DNA of 64,000 bases from Microbacterium sp. (GCA_013823625.1 PNMM01000001.1:434001-498000); one strand, 5' to 3'; counted from the stretch's first letter, positions 44,504 through 54,533 are shown. Made by a program: numbers and translations. Notes: a model not told the origin generated them from the sequence alone.

Positions 44504-45022
44504 ATGCGCGTGCAGGGTGGCCCCATGGCACGACGCGCGTGGGGCATCCTGATGATCGGAGTCATGGTCGGTCTATCAGCGTGCGTTGCGCCTGCACCGC
44601 CGATTGCGACTCCGTCGGCGTCGCCGACCCCCGAGGTGTCATCACCCACGGCATCGCCGACGGCGACCATTGACCCAGAACCCGAGCCAAGTGGCACCGC
44701 GTCGCCGCAGACCCCACCTCCCGACCGCGTCGTCGGGCTCACCGCCTCTGTCGGAGGAGGAAGCGGTGAAGTGCTGCTGCGCTGGAGCCAAAACGACGGC
44801 GACGTTGTTTCGTACATCGTGTTGCGGGCCCTGACTCCGGGGGGTCCGGTGACGCAGATCGGCACGGTCACCCCAGACCAGGTGGACGAATTCGAGATCG
44901 TCCCCTTCGTCGACACAACGGCAGCGGTCGCCTACTACCGGATGCGGGCCGTTGATGCCTCGGGCCAGCAAGGACCATCGTCGGTCGAAGTGTGTGGCGC
45001 GTCAGTCGGCTACAGCTGCTGA
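44504..45022 (+). CDS. Secreted lipoprotein with fibronectin-III-like domain
   Basis: A 172-residue lipoprotein. Signal peptide MARRAWGILMIGVMVGLSAC gives a lipobox LSAC; a Pro/Ser/Thr linker (SASPTPEVSSPTASPTA) follows, then about 85 residues that look like one fibronectin type III domain (RVVGLTASVGGGSGEVLLRW, VVSYIVLRAL, YYRMRAVDASGQQGPSS) ending in two Cys. It is probably an extracellular binding protein. GGAG lies five bases before the ATG at 44504; an in-frame ATG at 44525 is also possible. Confidence 0.68.
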   Translation: MRVQGGPMARRAWGILMIGVMVGLSACVAPAPPIATPSASPTPEVSSPTASPTATIDPEPEPSGTASPQTPPPDRVVGLTASVGGGSGEVLLRWSQNDGDVVSYIVLRALTPGGPVTQIGTVTPDQVDEFEIVPFVDTTAAVAYYRMRAVDASGQQGPSSVEVCGASVGYSC

Positions 45023-45077
45023 GCGAGTCGAGGCCGCGGCAAGAACCCGGACCGCTCTCAACGCTTGGGTGGCTGGC

Positions 45078-46118
45078 CTATCGAAGGTATTGTTCAAGAT
45101 CCATTTCGACCCCCTGTGAGACAGACGCGGGCCCCCCGACGATGAAAATCGTGTCGGGCCGCATCTCTTGAAGTCGGTCGCGAACGACACTGGGGATGCT
45201 GTCGGGCTCGACAAGAAGCACTGGCCCAATGTCGAGAGTAGATGCCGAGAGGGCGTCGGCGAACGAGCGGCCCGACACGATCACGACGGCTCCGCCACCA
45301 CCGGTGAAGGGGTCTTGTTCAGAGATTCGTACCGCGGTTTGGTATCGGTCAATGCCTTCGATGCGCGTCACGGAACCCGTGGTGAAAGAGCGCAGGCTTT
45401 GCGCCACCCCTTCCGACACCGACCCGCTTCCGCCGATGATGACGATGTTTGACGGTCTCAACCATCCGAGGGCCTGCTGAGTCTCGGAGGGAATCCCGGT
45501 GCGCGAAACGAGGAGAAACGAACCGTAGGTTCGGCGAATGAGGGGAACGGCAGCAAGGGCGTCGGGGTAGTCCGCGCCCGTCGCGATGTACGTCGTTCGT
45601 CCGGGGGTGTTGTCAGCACTCGCGACTTTGGCCGTATCGAACCGATTCGCGCCGTTGTTCATCACGAGGACCCCGCCGACCAAGTTCGCCAATTGCTCCT
45701 TGACTGATGGTGTGATGACGGCGCTCCCCCCGAACGAGACGATCGCAGACGGGTCGAGCCGTTGAATCTCGGTCCTCACCGATGGCGGAAGGGAGTCTCC
45801 TGGGATGAGCAAGAGCGGCCCGAAACTACTATTCGCGGCTGCCGTCAAAGCATCGGGAAACGTTCGCCCCGAGGCCACGAACACCTCGCACGCTTGAAGT
45901 TCAGCAAACCGAAGTTGCGAAACTGCAATGGCCGTCTGATATCGATCAGAGCCGGCAAGGCGCACGACGCCGGTCGGGGGATTGGTGTACTCCGTGCAAT
46001 ACCGGAATCGAGCTGGTTCAGCCGCTGTGTTAACGGGCTGCGCCGCGACCGCCGTCGGCGATGCGAGGGCGATGACAAGAGCGCCGGTGAGTATTCCAGC
46101 AAGGCGTCTGCGCAACAT
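45078..46118 (-). CDS. Cell-wall-binding repeat (CWB2) protein
   Basis: A 346-residue secreted protein made of a signal peptide (cleavage near AVAAQP) and three CWB2-type repeats: RLAGSDRYQTAIAVSQ with VFVASGRTFPDALTAAANS and IVSFGGSAVITPSV; a middle repeat RFDTAKVAS with YIATGADYPDALAAVPL and IVIIGGSGSVSEGV; and RIEGIDRYQTAVRIS with VVIVSGRSFADALSAS and IFIVGGPASVSQGV. Such triple repeats bind cell-wall anionic polymers. There is no other domain, so the protein itself may be a small wall protein. The ATG is fixed by TAAGTT six bases upstream. Confidence 0.9.
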   Translation of the reverse strand: MLRRRLAGILTGALVIALASPTAVAAQPVNTAAEPARFRYCTEYTNPPTGVVRLAGSDRYQTAIAVSQLRFAELQACEVFVASGRTFPDALTAAANSSFGPLLLIPGDSLPPSVRTEIQRLDPSAIVSFGGSAVITPSVKEQLANLVGGVLVMNNGANRFDTAKVASADNTPGRTTYIATGADYPDALAAVPLIRRTYGSFLLVSRTGIPSETQQALGWLRPSNIVIIGGSGSVSEGVAQSLRSFTTGSVTRIEGIDRYQTAVRISEQDPFTGGGGAVVIVSGRSFADALSASTLDIGPVLLVEPDSIPSVVRDRLQEMRPDTIFIVGGPASVSQGVEMDLEQYLR

Positions 46119-46124
46119 GGAGAA

Positions 46125-46130
46125 AACTTA
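46125..46130 (-). promoter_or_regulatory. -10 box of leaderless CWB2 gene
   Basis: TAAGTT on the minus strand with six bases to the ATG at 46118. It lies 38 bases downstream of the tRNA-Gly gene, which reads in the same direction. Confidence 0.45.
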
Positions 46131-46168
46131 CCTTGTCGGCGACGGCGTAATTGAGAGGAACGAAACGG

Positions 46169-46239
46169 AGGGGCTGACGAGAATCGAACTCGCATCATCT
46201 GTTTGGAAGACAGAGGCTTTACCACTAAGCTACAGCCCC
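46169..46239 (-). tRNA. tRNA-Gly (anticodon TCC)
   Basis: The minus strand folds as a 71-nt cloverleaf: acceptor GGGGCTG with CAGCCCC, D-arm GCTTAGTGGTAAAGC, anticodon stem TCTGT/ACAGA with loop CTTCCAA (anticodon TCC), T-arm GCGAGTTCGATTCTCGT. The discriminator is T and no CCA end is encoded. A TACGAT box lies 30 bases upstream. Confidence 0.95.
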
Positions 46240-46388
46240 GCTTTGGGCCAGAAGCCCGCGCGACCTCCATCGTAACGCATCGGCGAAGGCACCCAGCCGA
46301 GCGGCGCGGCGACTCGGCTAGACTTGCCGAGGCCATTTTTCGAAGCGACGTCGCGTCGTGACGCTGACGTGGTTCACGGTCACGGTTT

Positions 46389-46465
46389 CGGGGCGTAGCT
46401 CAGCTTGGTAGAGCGCCCGCTTTGGGAGCGGGAGGCCGCAGGTTCAAATCCTGTCGCCCCGACCA
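46389..46465 (+). tRNA. tRNA-Pro (anticodon TGG)
   Basis: A 77-nt cloverleaf: acceptor CGGGGCG with CGCCCCG, D-arm GCTCAGCTTGGTAGAGC, anticodon stem CCCGC/GCGGG with loop TTTGGGA (anticodon TGG), T-arm CAGGTTCAAATCCTG, discriminator A and an encoded CCA. It lies 41 bases upstream of tig, and TAGACT at 46318-46323 is a possible promoter box. Confidence 0.97.
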
Positions 46466-46506
46466 CAGCCCCAAGACTTCAGCACAACACTCAGGAGAGA
46501 ACCCCT

Positions 46507-47865
46507 TTGGTCCAGTCCACGGTCGAGAAGCTCAGCCCGACGCGCGTCAAGATCGCCATCACGGTCACGCCCGACGAGCTCAAGCCGAGCATCCAGCACG
46601 CCTACAAGCACATCGCCGAGACGGTGAACATTCCCGGTTTCCGTAAGGGCAAGGTTCCGCCGCCCATCATCGACCAGCGCGTCGGTCGCGGCGAGGTGCT
46701 CAACCACGCCGTGAGCGAGGGCCTCGACGGCTTCTACCGCGCCGCCGTGAAAGACCAGGGCGTGCGTGCGCTCGGTCGCCCCAAGGCCGACATCACCGAG
46801 TGGCCGAGCGAGAAAGACTTCTCGGGTGACCTGCTGGTGACCATCGAGGTGGATGTTCGCCCCGAGTTCGAGATCCCCAAGTACGACGGCCTCAAGATCG
46901 AGGTCGAGGCGACCGACGTCACCCCCGACGAGGTCGAGGCCGAGCTCGAGAACCTGCGCAGCCGCTTCGGCACGCTCGTGACGGTTGACCGTCCCGCGAC
47001 GAAGGGCGACTTCGTTCAGCTCGACCTCGTTGCCACCGTCGGCGGCACCACGGTCGACACGGCGAGCTCGATCTCGTACGAGCTCGGCTCGGGTGAGCTC
47101 ATCGAGGGCATCGACGACGCCGTTGACACCCTCACGGCCGGCGAGACCACGACCTTCGAGTCGAAGCTGCTCGGTGGCGACCACGAGGGCGAGATGGCCC
47201 AGATCGAGGTCTCTGTGCTCTCGGTGAAGGAGCGCGAGCTGCCCGAGGCCGACGACGACTTCGCCCAGATCGCCAGCCAGTTCGACACCATCGGCGAGCT
47301 GCGTGCCGACCTGCGTGAGCAGTTGCTCAAGCAGAAGTCGTTCGGCCAGGGGGCTCAGGCACGCGACAAGCTGCTCGCCGCGCTGCTCGAGAAGGTCGAG
47401 ATTCCCGTACCCGACTCGCTCGTTGAGGGCGAAGTGCACCGCCACCTCGAGAACGAGGGTCGACTCGAGGATGACGCCCACCGCGCCGAGGTCACCGAGT
47501 CGAGCACGACGACCTTCCGCAACCAGATCTTCCTCGACGCTCTCGCCGAGAAAGAAGAGGTCAAGGTCAGCCAAGACGAGCTGACGCAGTACCTCATTCA
47601 GGGTGCCGCGCAGTACGGCATGGAGCCGGGCGAGTTCATCAAGATCCTCGACCAGAACGGCCAGATTCCGGGAATGGTCGGCGAGGTTGCTCGCTCGAAG
47701 GCGCTCTCGGTTGCGCTCAGCAAGGCGAAGGTGGTCGACACCAAGGGCAAGCCCGTCGACCTGACCGCGTTCACCGCCGCCGCCGTGGCCCCGGTTGCCG
47801 ACGGCATCAGTGCCGACGATCACGCCGGGCACGACCACGACGACCACGAGGGTCACAACCACTAG
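46507..47865 (+). CDS. tig: Trigger factor, ribosome-associated chaperone
   Basis: A 452-residue trigger factor. The N-terminal ribosome-binding domain holds [10 protein letters not shown] (residues 44-53); the FKBP-type prolyl isomerase domain is at about 155-235 ([28 protein letters not shown]); the C-terminal arms follow. The tail is His/Asp-rich ([14 protein letters not shown]) and could bind metal. The start is TTG, chosen because AGGAG lies nine bases upstream and the family begins at [14 protein letters not shown]; in-frame starts upstream fall inside the tRNA-Pro gene. Confidence 0.95.
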   Translation: MVQSTVEKLSPTRVKIAITVTPDELKPSIQHAYKHIAETVNIPGFRKGKVPPPIIDQRVGRGEVLNHAVSEGLDGFYRAAVKDQGVRALGRPKADITEWPSEKDFSGDLLVTIEVDVRPEFEIPKYDGLKIEVEATDVTPDEVEAELENLRSRFGTLVTVDRPATKGDFVQLDLVATVGGTTVDTASSISYELGSGELIEGIDDAVDTLTAGETTTFESKLLGGDHEGEMAQIEVSVLSVKERELPEADDDFAQIASQFDTIGELRADLREQLLKQKSFGQGAQARDKLLAALLEKVEIPVPDSLVEGEVHRHLENEGRLEDDAHRAEVTESSTTTFRNQIFLDALAEKEEVKVSQDELTQYLIQGAAQYGMEPGEFIKILDQNGQIPGMVGEVARSKALSVALSKAKVVDTKGKPVDLTAFTAAAVAPVADGISADDHAGHDHDDHEGHNH

Positions 47866-47879
47866 GTCACGCATCACCA

Positions 47880-47913
47880 CGATGGGCTCGGCGCTTCGGC
47901 GTCGGGCCCATCG
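47880..47913 (+). terminator. Intrinsic terminator after tig
   Basis: A continuous 15-bp stem (CGATGGGC with GCCCATCG outside, CGGCGC with GCGTCG inside) closed by a C(TTCG)G tetraloop, 15 bases after the stop codon. Confidence 0.8.
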
Positions 47914-47984
47914 TCGTTCGGCGGGCCAAAGCCCGGGGCGCTCTGCCCACGGCGAACACGGCCGTTCTCGCGCGTTCGCTTGGG

Positions 47985-47990
47985 TAGATT
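47985..47990 (+). promoter_or_regulatory. -10 box of the clpP1-clpP2 operon
   Basis: TAGATT lies 30 bases before the clpP1 ATG. Unlike many genes here it leaves a leader, which holds the ribosome site AGGAG (48008-48012). Confidence 0.45.
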
Positions 47991-48020
47991 CGAACAACGA
48001 GACGAACAGGAGCTCTTTCC

Positions 48021-48608
48021 ATGGCTGAACCGGCAATGCCGAACAGTGTTTTCGACCGACTGCTGAAAGACCGCATCATCTGGCTCGGGTCAGAAGTGCG
48101 CGACGAGAACGCCAACGAGATCGCGGCCAAGCTGCTGCTGCTCGCGGCAGAAGACCCCGAGAAAGACATTTACCTGTACATCAACTCGCCCGGTGGCTCG
48201 ATCACGGCGGGCATGGCGATCTACGACACGATGCAGTTCGTGCCCAATGACATCGTGACGGTCGGCATCGGCATGGCCGCCTCGATGGGCCAGCTGCTGC
48301 TCACCGCCGGCACGAAGGGCAAGCGCTACATCACGCCCAACGCGCGCGTGTTGCTGCACCAGCCGCACGGTGGCTTCGGGGGCACCTCGAGCGACATTCA
48401 GACGCAGGCGCAACTCATCGTCGACATGAAGCACCGACTCGCCGAAATCACGGCGGCGCAGACCGGCAAGACGGTTGAGCAGGTCAACGCCGACGGTGAC
48501 CGCGACCGCTGGTTCACCGCCGAAGAGGCGCTGGCCTACGGCTTCGTCGACCACATTCGCGCGTCAGCCACCGACATCGTCGGCGGCGGCGGCACGAGCG
48601 GCAAGTAA
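48021..48608 (+). CDS. clpP1: ATP-dependent Clp protease proteolytic subunit ClpP1
   Basis: A 195-residue serine peptidase. The catalytic triad is Ser88 (GMAASMGQ), His113 (LLHQPHGG) and Asp162 (DRDRWF). In actinobacteria ClpP1 and ClpP2 assemble as a mixed two-ring tetradecamer that is fed by ClpX or ClpC1 and is essential in most species studied. The AGGAG ribosome site is at 48008-48012. clpP2 follows after 27 bases. Confidence 0.96.
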   Translation: MAEPAMPNSVFDRLLKDRIIWLGSEVRDENANEIAAKLLLLAAEDPEKDIYLYINSPGGSITAGMAIYDTMQFVPNDIVTVGIGMAASMGQLLLTAGTKGKRYITPNARVLLHQPHGGFGGTSSDIQTQAQLIVDMKHRLAEITAAQTGKTVEQVNADGDRDRWFTAEEALAYGFVDHIRASATDIVGGGGTSGK

Positions 48609-48635
48609 CGCGGCGAGAGACGAAGGACGACACTC

Positions 48636-49298
48636 ATGGAATTCCCCACCTACGGCGCCGCGAACCCCGCACTGCCGAACAGCCGCTACATCTTGCCGAG
48701 CTTCGAAGAGCGCACGGCCTACGGCTACAAGCGTCAAGACCCCTACGCCAAGTTGTTCGAAGACCGCATCATCTTCCTCGGCGTGCAGGTTGACGACGCC
48801 TCGGCCGACGACGTCATGGCGCAGCTGCTCGTGCTCGAGAGCCAAGACCCCGACCGCGACATCGTCATGTACATCAACAGCCCCGGTGGCTCGTTCACGG
48901 CCATGACGGCGATCTACGACACGATGCAGTACATCCGTCCGCAGATCCAGACCGTCGTGCTCGGCCAGGCGGCTTCGGCCGCGGCCGTGCTGCTCGCGGC
49001 CGGTTCGCCGGGCAAGCGCCTCGCTCTGCCGAACGCACGGGTGCTCATCCACCAGCCCTCCACGGGCGATGCGGGCCGCGGCCAGGCGAGCGACATCGAG
49101 ATTCAGGCTAAAGAGATCGCTCGCTTGCGCGAGTGGCTCGAGGTCACGCTCTCGAAGCACTCGAACCGCACGGTTGAGCAGGTCAACAAAGACATCGACC
49201 GCGACAAGATCCTCATCGCCGACGAGGCGCTCGAGTACGGTCTCATCGACCAGGTGCTCACGAGCCGCAAGACGGTGACGGCCGCGCTGACGGCGTAG
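48636..49298 (+). CDS. clpP2: ATP-dependent Clp protease proteolytic subunit ClpP2
   Basis: A 220-residue paralogue of ClpP1 with triad Ser114 (GQAASAA), His139 (LIHQPSTG) and Asp190 (DIDRDKI). The N-terminal extension [29 protein letters not shown] is typical of actinobacterial ClpP2. AAGGACGAC precedes the ATG. A strong hairpin terminator follows, so clpX, which usually comes next, is transcribed separately. Confidence 0.96.
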   Translation: MEFPTYGAANPALPNSRYILPSFEERTAYGYKRQDPYAKLFEDRIIFLGVQVDDASADDVMAQLLVLESQDPDRDIVMYINSPGGSFTAMTAIYDTMQYIRPQIQTVVLGQAASAAAVLLAAGSPGKRLALPNARVLIHQPSTGDAGRGQASDIEIQAKEIARLREWLEVTLSKHSNRTVEQVNKDIDRDKILIADEALEYGLIDQVLTSRKTVTAALTA

Positions 49299-49313
49299 CC
49301 ACACGTTAACGAA

Positions 49314-49348
49314 CGAGCCCCGCATCCGATATCCGGATGCGGGGCTCG
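49314..49348. terminator. Intrinsic terminator after clpP2
   Basis: CGAGCCCCGCATCCG (49314-49328) and CGGATGCGGGGCTCG (49334-49348) form a perfect 15-bp stem with loop ATATC. It also faces the convergent copC transcript. Confidence 0.85.
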
Positions 49349-49369
49349 ACTCGTTTCGAAGGCCGAGAC

Positions 49370-50023
49370 CTAGCTACCGCTGGTCGACTCGGTGTTCGAG
49401 CGCTCGGTCTGCTCGGCGCGACGGTTGCGCGTGATCACTGCACTCGCGATGATCGCGCTCACGGCTGCGATCACTGCGAGCACGAAGGCCACGATCGTGA
49501 GCACGACCGCCGACTCGGTGTCGGCAGTCGTGTCAGCACCGCCGGGCGTCGTGTCGCCGGAGGCGTCACCGGAGCCGGGGCACTGGGGCGCTGACGCAAG
49601 TGCGGGTGAGGCGGTTGCGTCACCCGCGGGCTCGTACCGGAAGGTGATGGTGTCAGAAAGCGTGTGGCCATCAGCCGACACGATCTGAAACGTGAGGGTG
49701 TAGTCGCCTGCCGCCCCGAGGGCCGCCGCTGTTGACATCGAACGCCCGTCAACCGTGACACAGCCATCGCCATAGAACCCGCCGTTGGCATCACTGATAA
49801 CCATGCCAAACCCCGCGGCCTCGCCCGTGAGATCGAGCAAAATGTCGTTCGTCGTGATGTCGAAGGCCGCGGGCACCTCGGTGAGCGTCTCGCCGTCGGC
49901 GGGCGTCGAAGACACAACGTAATTGTGCGCCGCCGCCGGAGCGGCCGCCCCGAGCACAATGCCCAGGGCGACCGCAACGGCACCGAGCGCGGCCAGCGTG
50001 CGCTGACGCGTCATCGAGGTCAT
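49370..50023 (-). CDS. copC: CopC-family copper-binding protein
   Basis: A 217-residue exported protein: signal peptide ending AAPAAAHN, so that the mature chain starts with His, the copper ligand of CopC; the domain HNYVVSSTPADGETLTEVPAAFDI and VSADGHTLSDTITFRYEP follow, with a second His in DGHTL. A Gly/Thr/Asp-rich linker leads to one C-terminal transmembrane helix that anchors it to the membrane. It should bind Cu(II) outside the cell. It is the last of three minus-strand genes, nine bases after the YcnI gene; no copD is nearby. Confidence 0.9.
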   Translation of the reverse strand: MTSMTRQRTLAALGAVAVALGIVLGAAAPAAAHNYVVSSTPADGETLTEVPAAFDITTNDILLDLTGEAAGFGMVISDANGGFYGDGCVTVDGRSMSTAAALGAAGDYTLTFQIVSADGHTLSDTITFRYEPAGDATASPALASAPQCPGSGDASGDTTPGGADTTADTESAVVLTIVAFVLAVIAAVSAIIASAVITRNRRAEQTERSNTESTSGS

Positions 50024-50031
50024 GAGGTGGC

Positions 50032-50703
50032 TCAGGCCTTCGTTGCCGTCGCGCGTCGAGCAAGAACGGCGAGCACGACTCCCACGATGCCGACGATCAC
50101 GCCAACAACACCGAGCACGCGCGCGAGCACGTCGCCCTGTGCGGCGGCTGATCCGGCGTCGGTCGAGTGAGCGTCGTCGGTGCTGTGGTCGTCACCGCTG
50201 TGGTCGTCGCCCGCGCCGTGGCTGTGGTCGTCATCGGTGGCAGCCGTGAGCGTGACGAGAGGCACTTCGTCACCCACCCACTCGACCGAGCCTTCGGTGC
50301 AGGTTTGCGTCACCGGAAACTCGACCGTGTCGCCGGCTTCACCCTCGGGCAGCTTGAGTGACAGCGCGAACGTGTCACGCAGGTCAGAGGGCAGTCCGCC
50401 CGTGGTCGAGGTGTAGACCACCTGGGTCACCTGCTCGCTCGACTCGTCGAAAACCCGCTCGACCGTCCACGACGGGTTCACCGTCGGGGTGACGCTCGCA
50501 ATCGACTCGGGAATGTCAATCGTCACGACCTGAGTCGGTGACTCTTCGCAGCCATGCGGGACCGAGAAGGTGACAACCGTGTACGAGCCCGCGGCCGTGC
50601 TGCTGGCGTCGGCGCTCACGTGGGCACTCGCGGCCGTGGGGGCCGAGAGGGCAAGGGCGGTGCCGGCGATCGCGGCGAGGGTGATGCTCACGTGCTTCTT
50701 CAT
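50032..50703 (-). CDS. ycnI: YcnI-family (DUF1775) copper-binding protein
   Basis: A 223-residue exported protein. The signal peptide ends TAASAH, leaving a mature N-terminal His in HVSADASSTAAG; with the Trp of NPSWTVERV and the acidic residues of PHGCEES this fits the mono-His brace of YcnI. A His/Asp-rich linker (DDDHSHGAGDDHSGDDHS) and a C-terminal membrane helix follow. AGGAAT lies six bases before the ATG. It is encoded with copC and should handle copper at the cell surface. Confidence 0.9.
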   Translation of the reverse strand: MKKHVSITLAAIAGTALALSAPTAASAHVSADASSTAAGSYTVVTFSVPHGCEESPTQVVTIDIPESIASVTPTVNPSWTVERVFDESSEQVTQVVYTSTTGGLPSDLRDTFALSLKLPEGEAGDTVEFPVTQTCTEGSVEWVGDEVPLVTLTAATDDDHSHGAGDDHSGDDHSTDDAHSTDAGSAAAQGDVLARVLGVVGVIVGIVGVVLAVLARRATATKA

Positions 50704-50718
50704 TGCAGATTCCTGTTC

Positions 50719-50739
50719 GTTGACGTGCTCGACGTCAAC
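50719..50739. promoter_or_regulatory. Inverted repeat in the YcnI leader
   Basis: GTTGACGT-GCTCG-ACGTCAAC, perfect 8-bp arms, six bases upstream of the ribosome site of ycnI. It could be a repressor operator or a leader hairpin; it does not match the CsoR consensus. Confidence 0.5.
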
Positions 50740-50794
50740 ACGTGATCGTGCCGAGGCGCCGAGCGAAAAATGGGGTTCAGTGAGAGGTCGCCCG

Positions 50795-51424
50795 TTAGGC
50801 GATCGCACACACCGGAGGCCCACGACGATCAGGAATGCGCACCGCGTCGGTGCCGCGAAGAAGCGAGGGATGCTGGCCGCGAGCGACCAGGCGCCCGACT
50901 GTCGGCACCCCGGGCGCGACGTCGCCCTGCAGCGCGCGAGCGAGCGCGGCGAGCAGCGCGGCGAGGCACCCCGCAACGGCAGTGACTCCGACGCGAATGA
51001 GCGCGTAGGCAACGATGGCCGCGGCCACGTGGCCTGCGATCATCGCCATCGTGGGGGCGGCCGCCGCGACGCTGGCATCGACTCCAAGGCTGAGCGGCAG
51101 TGCGTGGCCGTGCGCCGATGCAGAGTGTGCGGCGTCGTGCGCCGCCACCGGGCTGCTGGCGCCGAAGAACGCGAACATCGCGTGGAACATGACCTGGTCG
51201 AGCGCCACACCCGCGGCCGTGCGGCGGCGGCCCAAGCGGCGGCCCACGACGAGCATCCCGAACCCGCCCGAGAGCACGAGGGCCGCAATGATCGCGACGA
51301 TCGAGGGGCTCGAGCCTCCGGCGGCCGTGTGAAATGCCGCCGCGACGAGGGTCGACACCCCCGCGACAAGCCACGACGCAGCAAGACGCTGGCGCCGTAC
51401 GGCAAGGGCAGAAGTCGCGGTCAT
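50795..51424 (-). CDS. Membrane protein of the copper-type cluster, His-rich loop
   Basis: A 209-residue protein with five predicted helices. The loop between the second and third pairs is His-rich (AAHDAAHSASAHGHALPLSL), which with the preceding MFHAMFAFFG suggests metal binding. It is the first gene of the minus-strand trio with ycnI and copC, 91 bases before ycnI. I know of no named family; by position it could be the copper-transporting partner that CopD usually provides. A TATATT box lies ten bases before the ATG, nearly leaderless. Confidence 0.6.
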   Translation of the reverse strand: MTATSALAVRRQRLAASWLVAGVSTLVAAAFHTAAGGSSPSIVAIIAALVLSGGFGMLVVGRRLGRRRTAAGVALDQVMFHAMFAFFGASSPVAAHDAAHSASAHGHALPLSLGVDASVAAAAPTMAMIAGHVAAAIVAYALIRVGVTAVAGCLAALLAALARALQGDVAPGVPTVGRLVARGQHPSLLRGTDAVRIPDRRGPPVCAIA

Positions 51425-51550
51425 GACACCAACAAATATAGGCGCCGCCGCTGAGTGGATGCCCCGCTCAGGCCGCCCTCGTCGCGACCACGGCGCCGCG
51501 CACGACACCCGGGTGGGGTGAGGTGCACGCAGAACGTCGTGTGACCGCGT

Positions 51551-51556
51551 TAGGCT
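51551..51556 (+). promoter_or_regulatory. Possible -10 box of clpX
   Basis: TAGGCT, 52 bases before the clpX ATG. A purine-rich ribosome site GAGGGGTGAGG (51597-51607) lies in the leader. Confidence 0.35.
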
Positions 51557-51608
51557 CGCGTAACGGGCGGGTCGAGTGTGATCTGCCCTGCGATTGAGGG
51601 GTGAGGCA

Positions 51609-52889
<1,281 letters not shown>

Positions 52890-52904
52890 CAGCGCCACCC
52901 ACGC

Positions 52905-53987
52905 ATGACCGAGCTCAGCATCGGGGTGCGCGACGACGCCACGGGCCCCGCTAGCCTCACGGCGACGCGCATGAACCGCCACACCTTCTGGTGCGGCCAG
53001 AGCGGCTCGGGCAAGACCTATGCGCTCGGGGTGGTGCTTGAAGAGCTGCTGCTGCGCACGGCACTGCCACTCGTCATCATCGACCCCAACGCTGACTTCG
53101 TTCGGCTCGGTGAGGTGCGTGAGGGTGTAGATGCTGACGTTGCGGCCACGCTGTCATCGCGCGACATTCGCGTCTTGCGCCCCGCCCACGTCGGCGGCGA
53201 CGCGTTGCGCGCACGATTCTCGACGATGCTGCCGCAGTCGAAGGCCGCGATCATGCGGCTCGACCCCATTGCCGATCGCGAGGAGTTCAACGCCTTTCTG
53301 CACCTCGGCGACTCGAACGAGCCGCTCGACGCACGCACGCTCATGACGCGCTTGCGCGAGGCTGCCGACCCCGGGATGCTCGCGATCGCCCAGCGCATCG
53401 AAAACCTCGCACTGCTGCAGTGGCAGATCTGGGCGGGCGAGAACCCGGCCGCGAGCGAGATCATCGCTGAGCGGCCCGATGCCACGGTGCTCGATATCGG
53501 TGGGTTCGCGCATCCAGAAGAATCGCTCTCCGTCGTGCTCTCGGTGCTCGACGACCTGTGGATGCGGCGCGAGGAGCGCCGACCCGTTCTGCTCGTGATT
53601 GATGAGGCGCACAACGTGTGCTCGCCCGAGCTCACGGGCACGCTGGCGGTCGCCGTGCGCGAGCGCATCATCCAGATCGCGGCCGAGGGTCGAAAGTATG
53701 GCCTGTGGCTGCTGCTCTCGACCCAAAGGCCCTCGAAGGTGCACCCGGGAGTCATTTCGCAGTGCGACAACCTCGGGCTCATGAAGATGAGTTCGCCGGC
53801 TGATCTTGCCGAGTTGGGGTCGGTGTTCGGGTTCATTCCCGACGAACTCTTGGCGCGCGCCGCGTCGTTCGAGCAGGGTCAAGCGTTGCTCGCGGGCGGC
53901 TTCGCGCCCACCGACGGTGTCGTGCGCATGCGCGAGCGGTACACGCACGAGGGTGGCGCCGATGTGCGCGTGCCCGTTCGCGGCTGA
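52905..53987 (+). CDS. HerA/VirB4-like ATPase (helicase HerA central domain type)
   Basis: A 360-residue P-loop ATPase. Walker A is GQSGSGKT (residues 31-38), ADFVRLGE-type strand VIIDPNADFV follows, Walker B is LLVIDEAHN, and LLLSTQRPSKVHPGVISQCDN is the motif that places it with HerA/FtsK-like DUF87 proteins. The N-terminal HAS-barrel of archaeal HerA is absent. The role is unknown; no NurA or Sir2-type nuclease lies beside it. It starts 15 bases after clpX, so the two may be co-transcribed. Confidence 0.82.
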   Translation: MTELSIGVRDDATGPASLTATRMNRHTFWCGQSGSGKTYALGVVLEELLLRTALPLVIIDPNADFVRLGEVREGVDADVAATLSSRDIRVLRPAHVGGDALRARFSTMLPQSKAAIMRLDPIADREEFNAFLHLGDSNEPLDARTLMTRLREAADPGMLAIAQRIENLALLQWQIWAGENPAASEIIAERPDATVLDIGGFAHPEESLSVVLSVLDDLWMRREERRPVLLVIDEAHNVCSPELTGTLAVAVRERIIQIAAEGRKYGLWLLLSTQRPSKVHPGVISQCDNLGLMKMSSPADLAELGSVFGFIPDELLARAASFEQGQALLAGGFAPTDGVVRMRERYTHEGGADVRVPVRG

Positions 53988-53993
53988 GCGGGC

Positions 53994-53999
53994 TACCCT
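53994..53999 (+). promoter_or_regulatory. -10 box of leaderless PNPOx-like gene
   Basis: TACCCT, just after the preceding stop codon, with six bases to the ATG at 54006. Confidence 0.45.
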
Positions 54000-54005
54000 G
54001 GCGGC

Positions 54006-54530
54006 ATGAGCGACTCACTGCGCGATCGGCTGAGGGCGTTGCCCGCCTTTGCAGCCGAGCTCCCGACGTTCGACCCATCGAGTGCTCCCGCAACGGCGCA
54101 CGAGTTGTTTCTGCAGTGGCTGGACGACGCGCTCGCGCGCGGCGTGCTGCAGCCCCACGCCTGCACGCTGTCGACGGCGGGGCCGACGGGCCACGTGACG
54201 GCTCGCACGCTCATTCTGAAAGACCTCGTCGATGGCCAGTGGGTGTTTGCCGGCGCGCGGTCGACCCGCAAAGGCATCGATCTGGCGGCGAACCCGAGCG
54301 CAGCACTCACGTTCTACTGGCCCGAGCTTGGCCGCCAGGTGCGCGTGACGGGCGAGGTTGAAGAGCTGCCGAGCGCGGTTGCCGCGGCCGACTGGGCTGC
54401 ACGACCGGCCGTGACCGAGCCGAGCAACCCCGACTGGGCGGCCTGGGCCCTCGCTCCGACCGAGGTCGAGTTTTGGCAGGCGCGCCACGACCGCCAGCAC
54501 GTGCGTCACTGGTACCGCGCGGCACCCTAG
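54006..54530 (+). CDS. Pyridoxamine 5'-phosphate oxidase-like flavoprotein
   Basis: A 174-residue split-barrel flavoprotein of the PdxH family: MTLSTAGPTGHVTARTLILKDL-type strand pair (TGHVTARTLILKD), WVFAGARSTRKGIDLAANPSAALTFYW and RQVRVTGEVEELPS are the FMN-binding core, and a short C-terminal HVRHWYR. It is shorter than PdxH (about 215) and lacks the usual C-terminal RLxP motif, so pyridoxal phosphate synthesis is possible but not certain. It is leaderless by its -10 box. Confidence 0.8.
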   Translation: MSDSLRDRLRALPAFAAELPTFDPSSAPATAHELFLQWLDDALARGVLQPHACTLSTAGPTGHVTARTLILKDLVDGQWVFAGARSTRKGIDLAANPSAALTFYWPELGRQVRVTGEVEELPSAVAAADWAARPAVTEPSNPDWAAWALAPTEVEFWQARHDRQHVRHWYRAAP

Positions 54531-54533
54531 GCT
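54528..54533 (+). promoter_or_regulatory. -10 box of the benE gene
   Basis: TAGGCT, overlapping the previous stop codon, with seven bases to the GTG at 54541. Confidence 0.4.

Noticed and set aside
46405-46506. Longer trigger factor starting inside the tRNA-Pro gene
   Set aside because: The extra residues are encoded by the tRNA; the TTG with a ribosome site at 46507 fits the family start.
50032-50294. The His/Asp-rich linker region as a separate small gene
   Set aside because: It is continuous in frame with YcnI and matches its usual C-terminal linker and membrane anchor.
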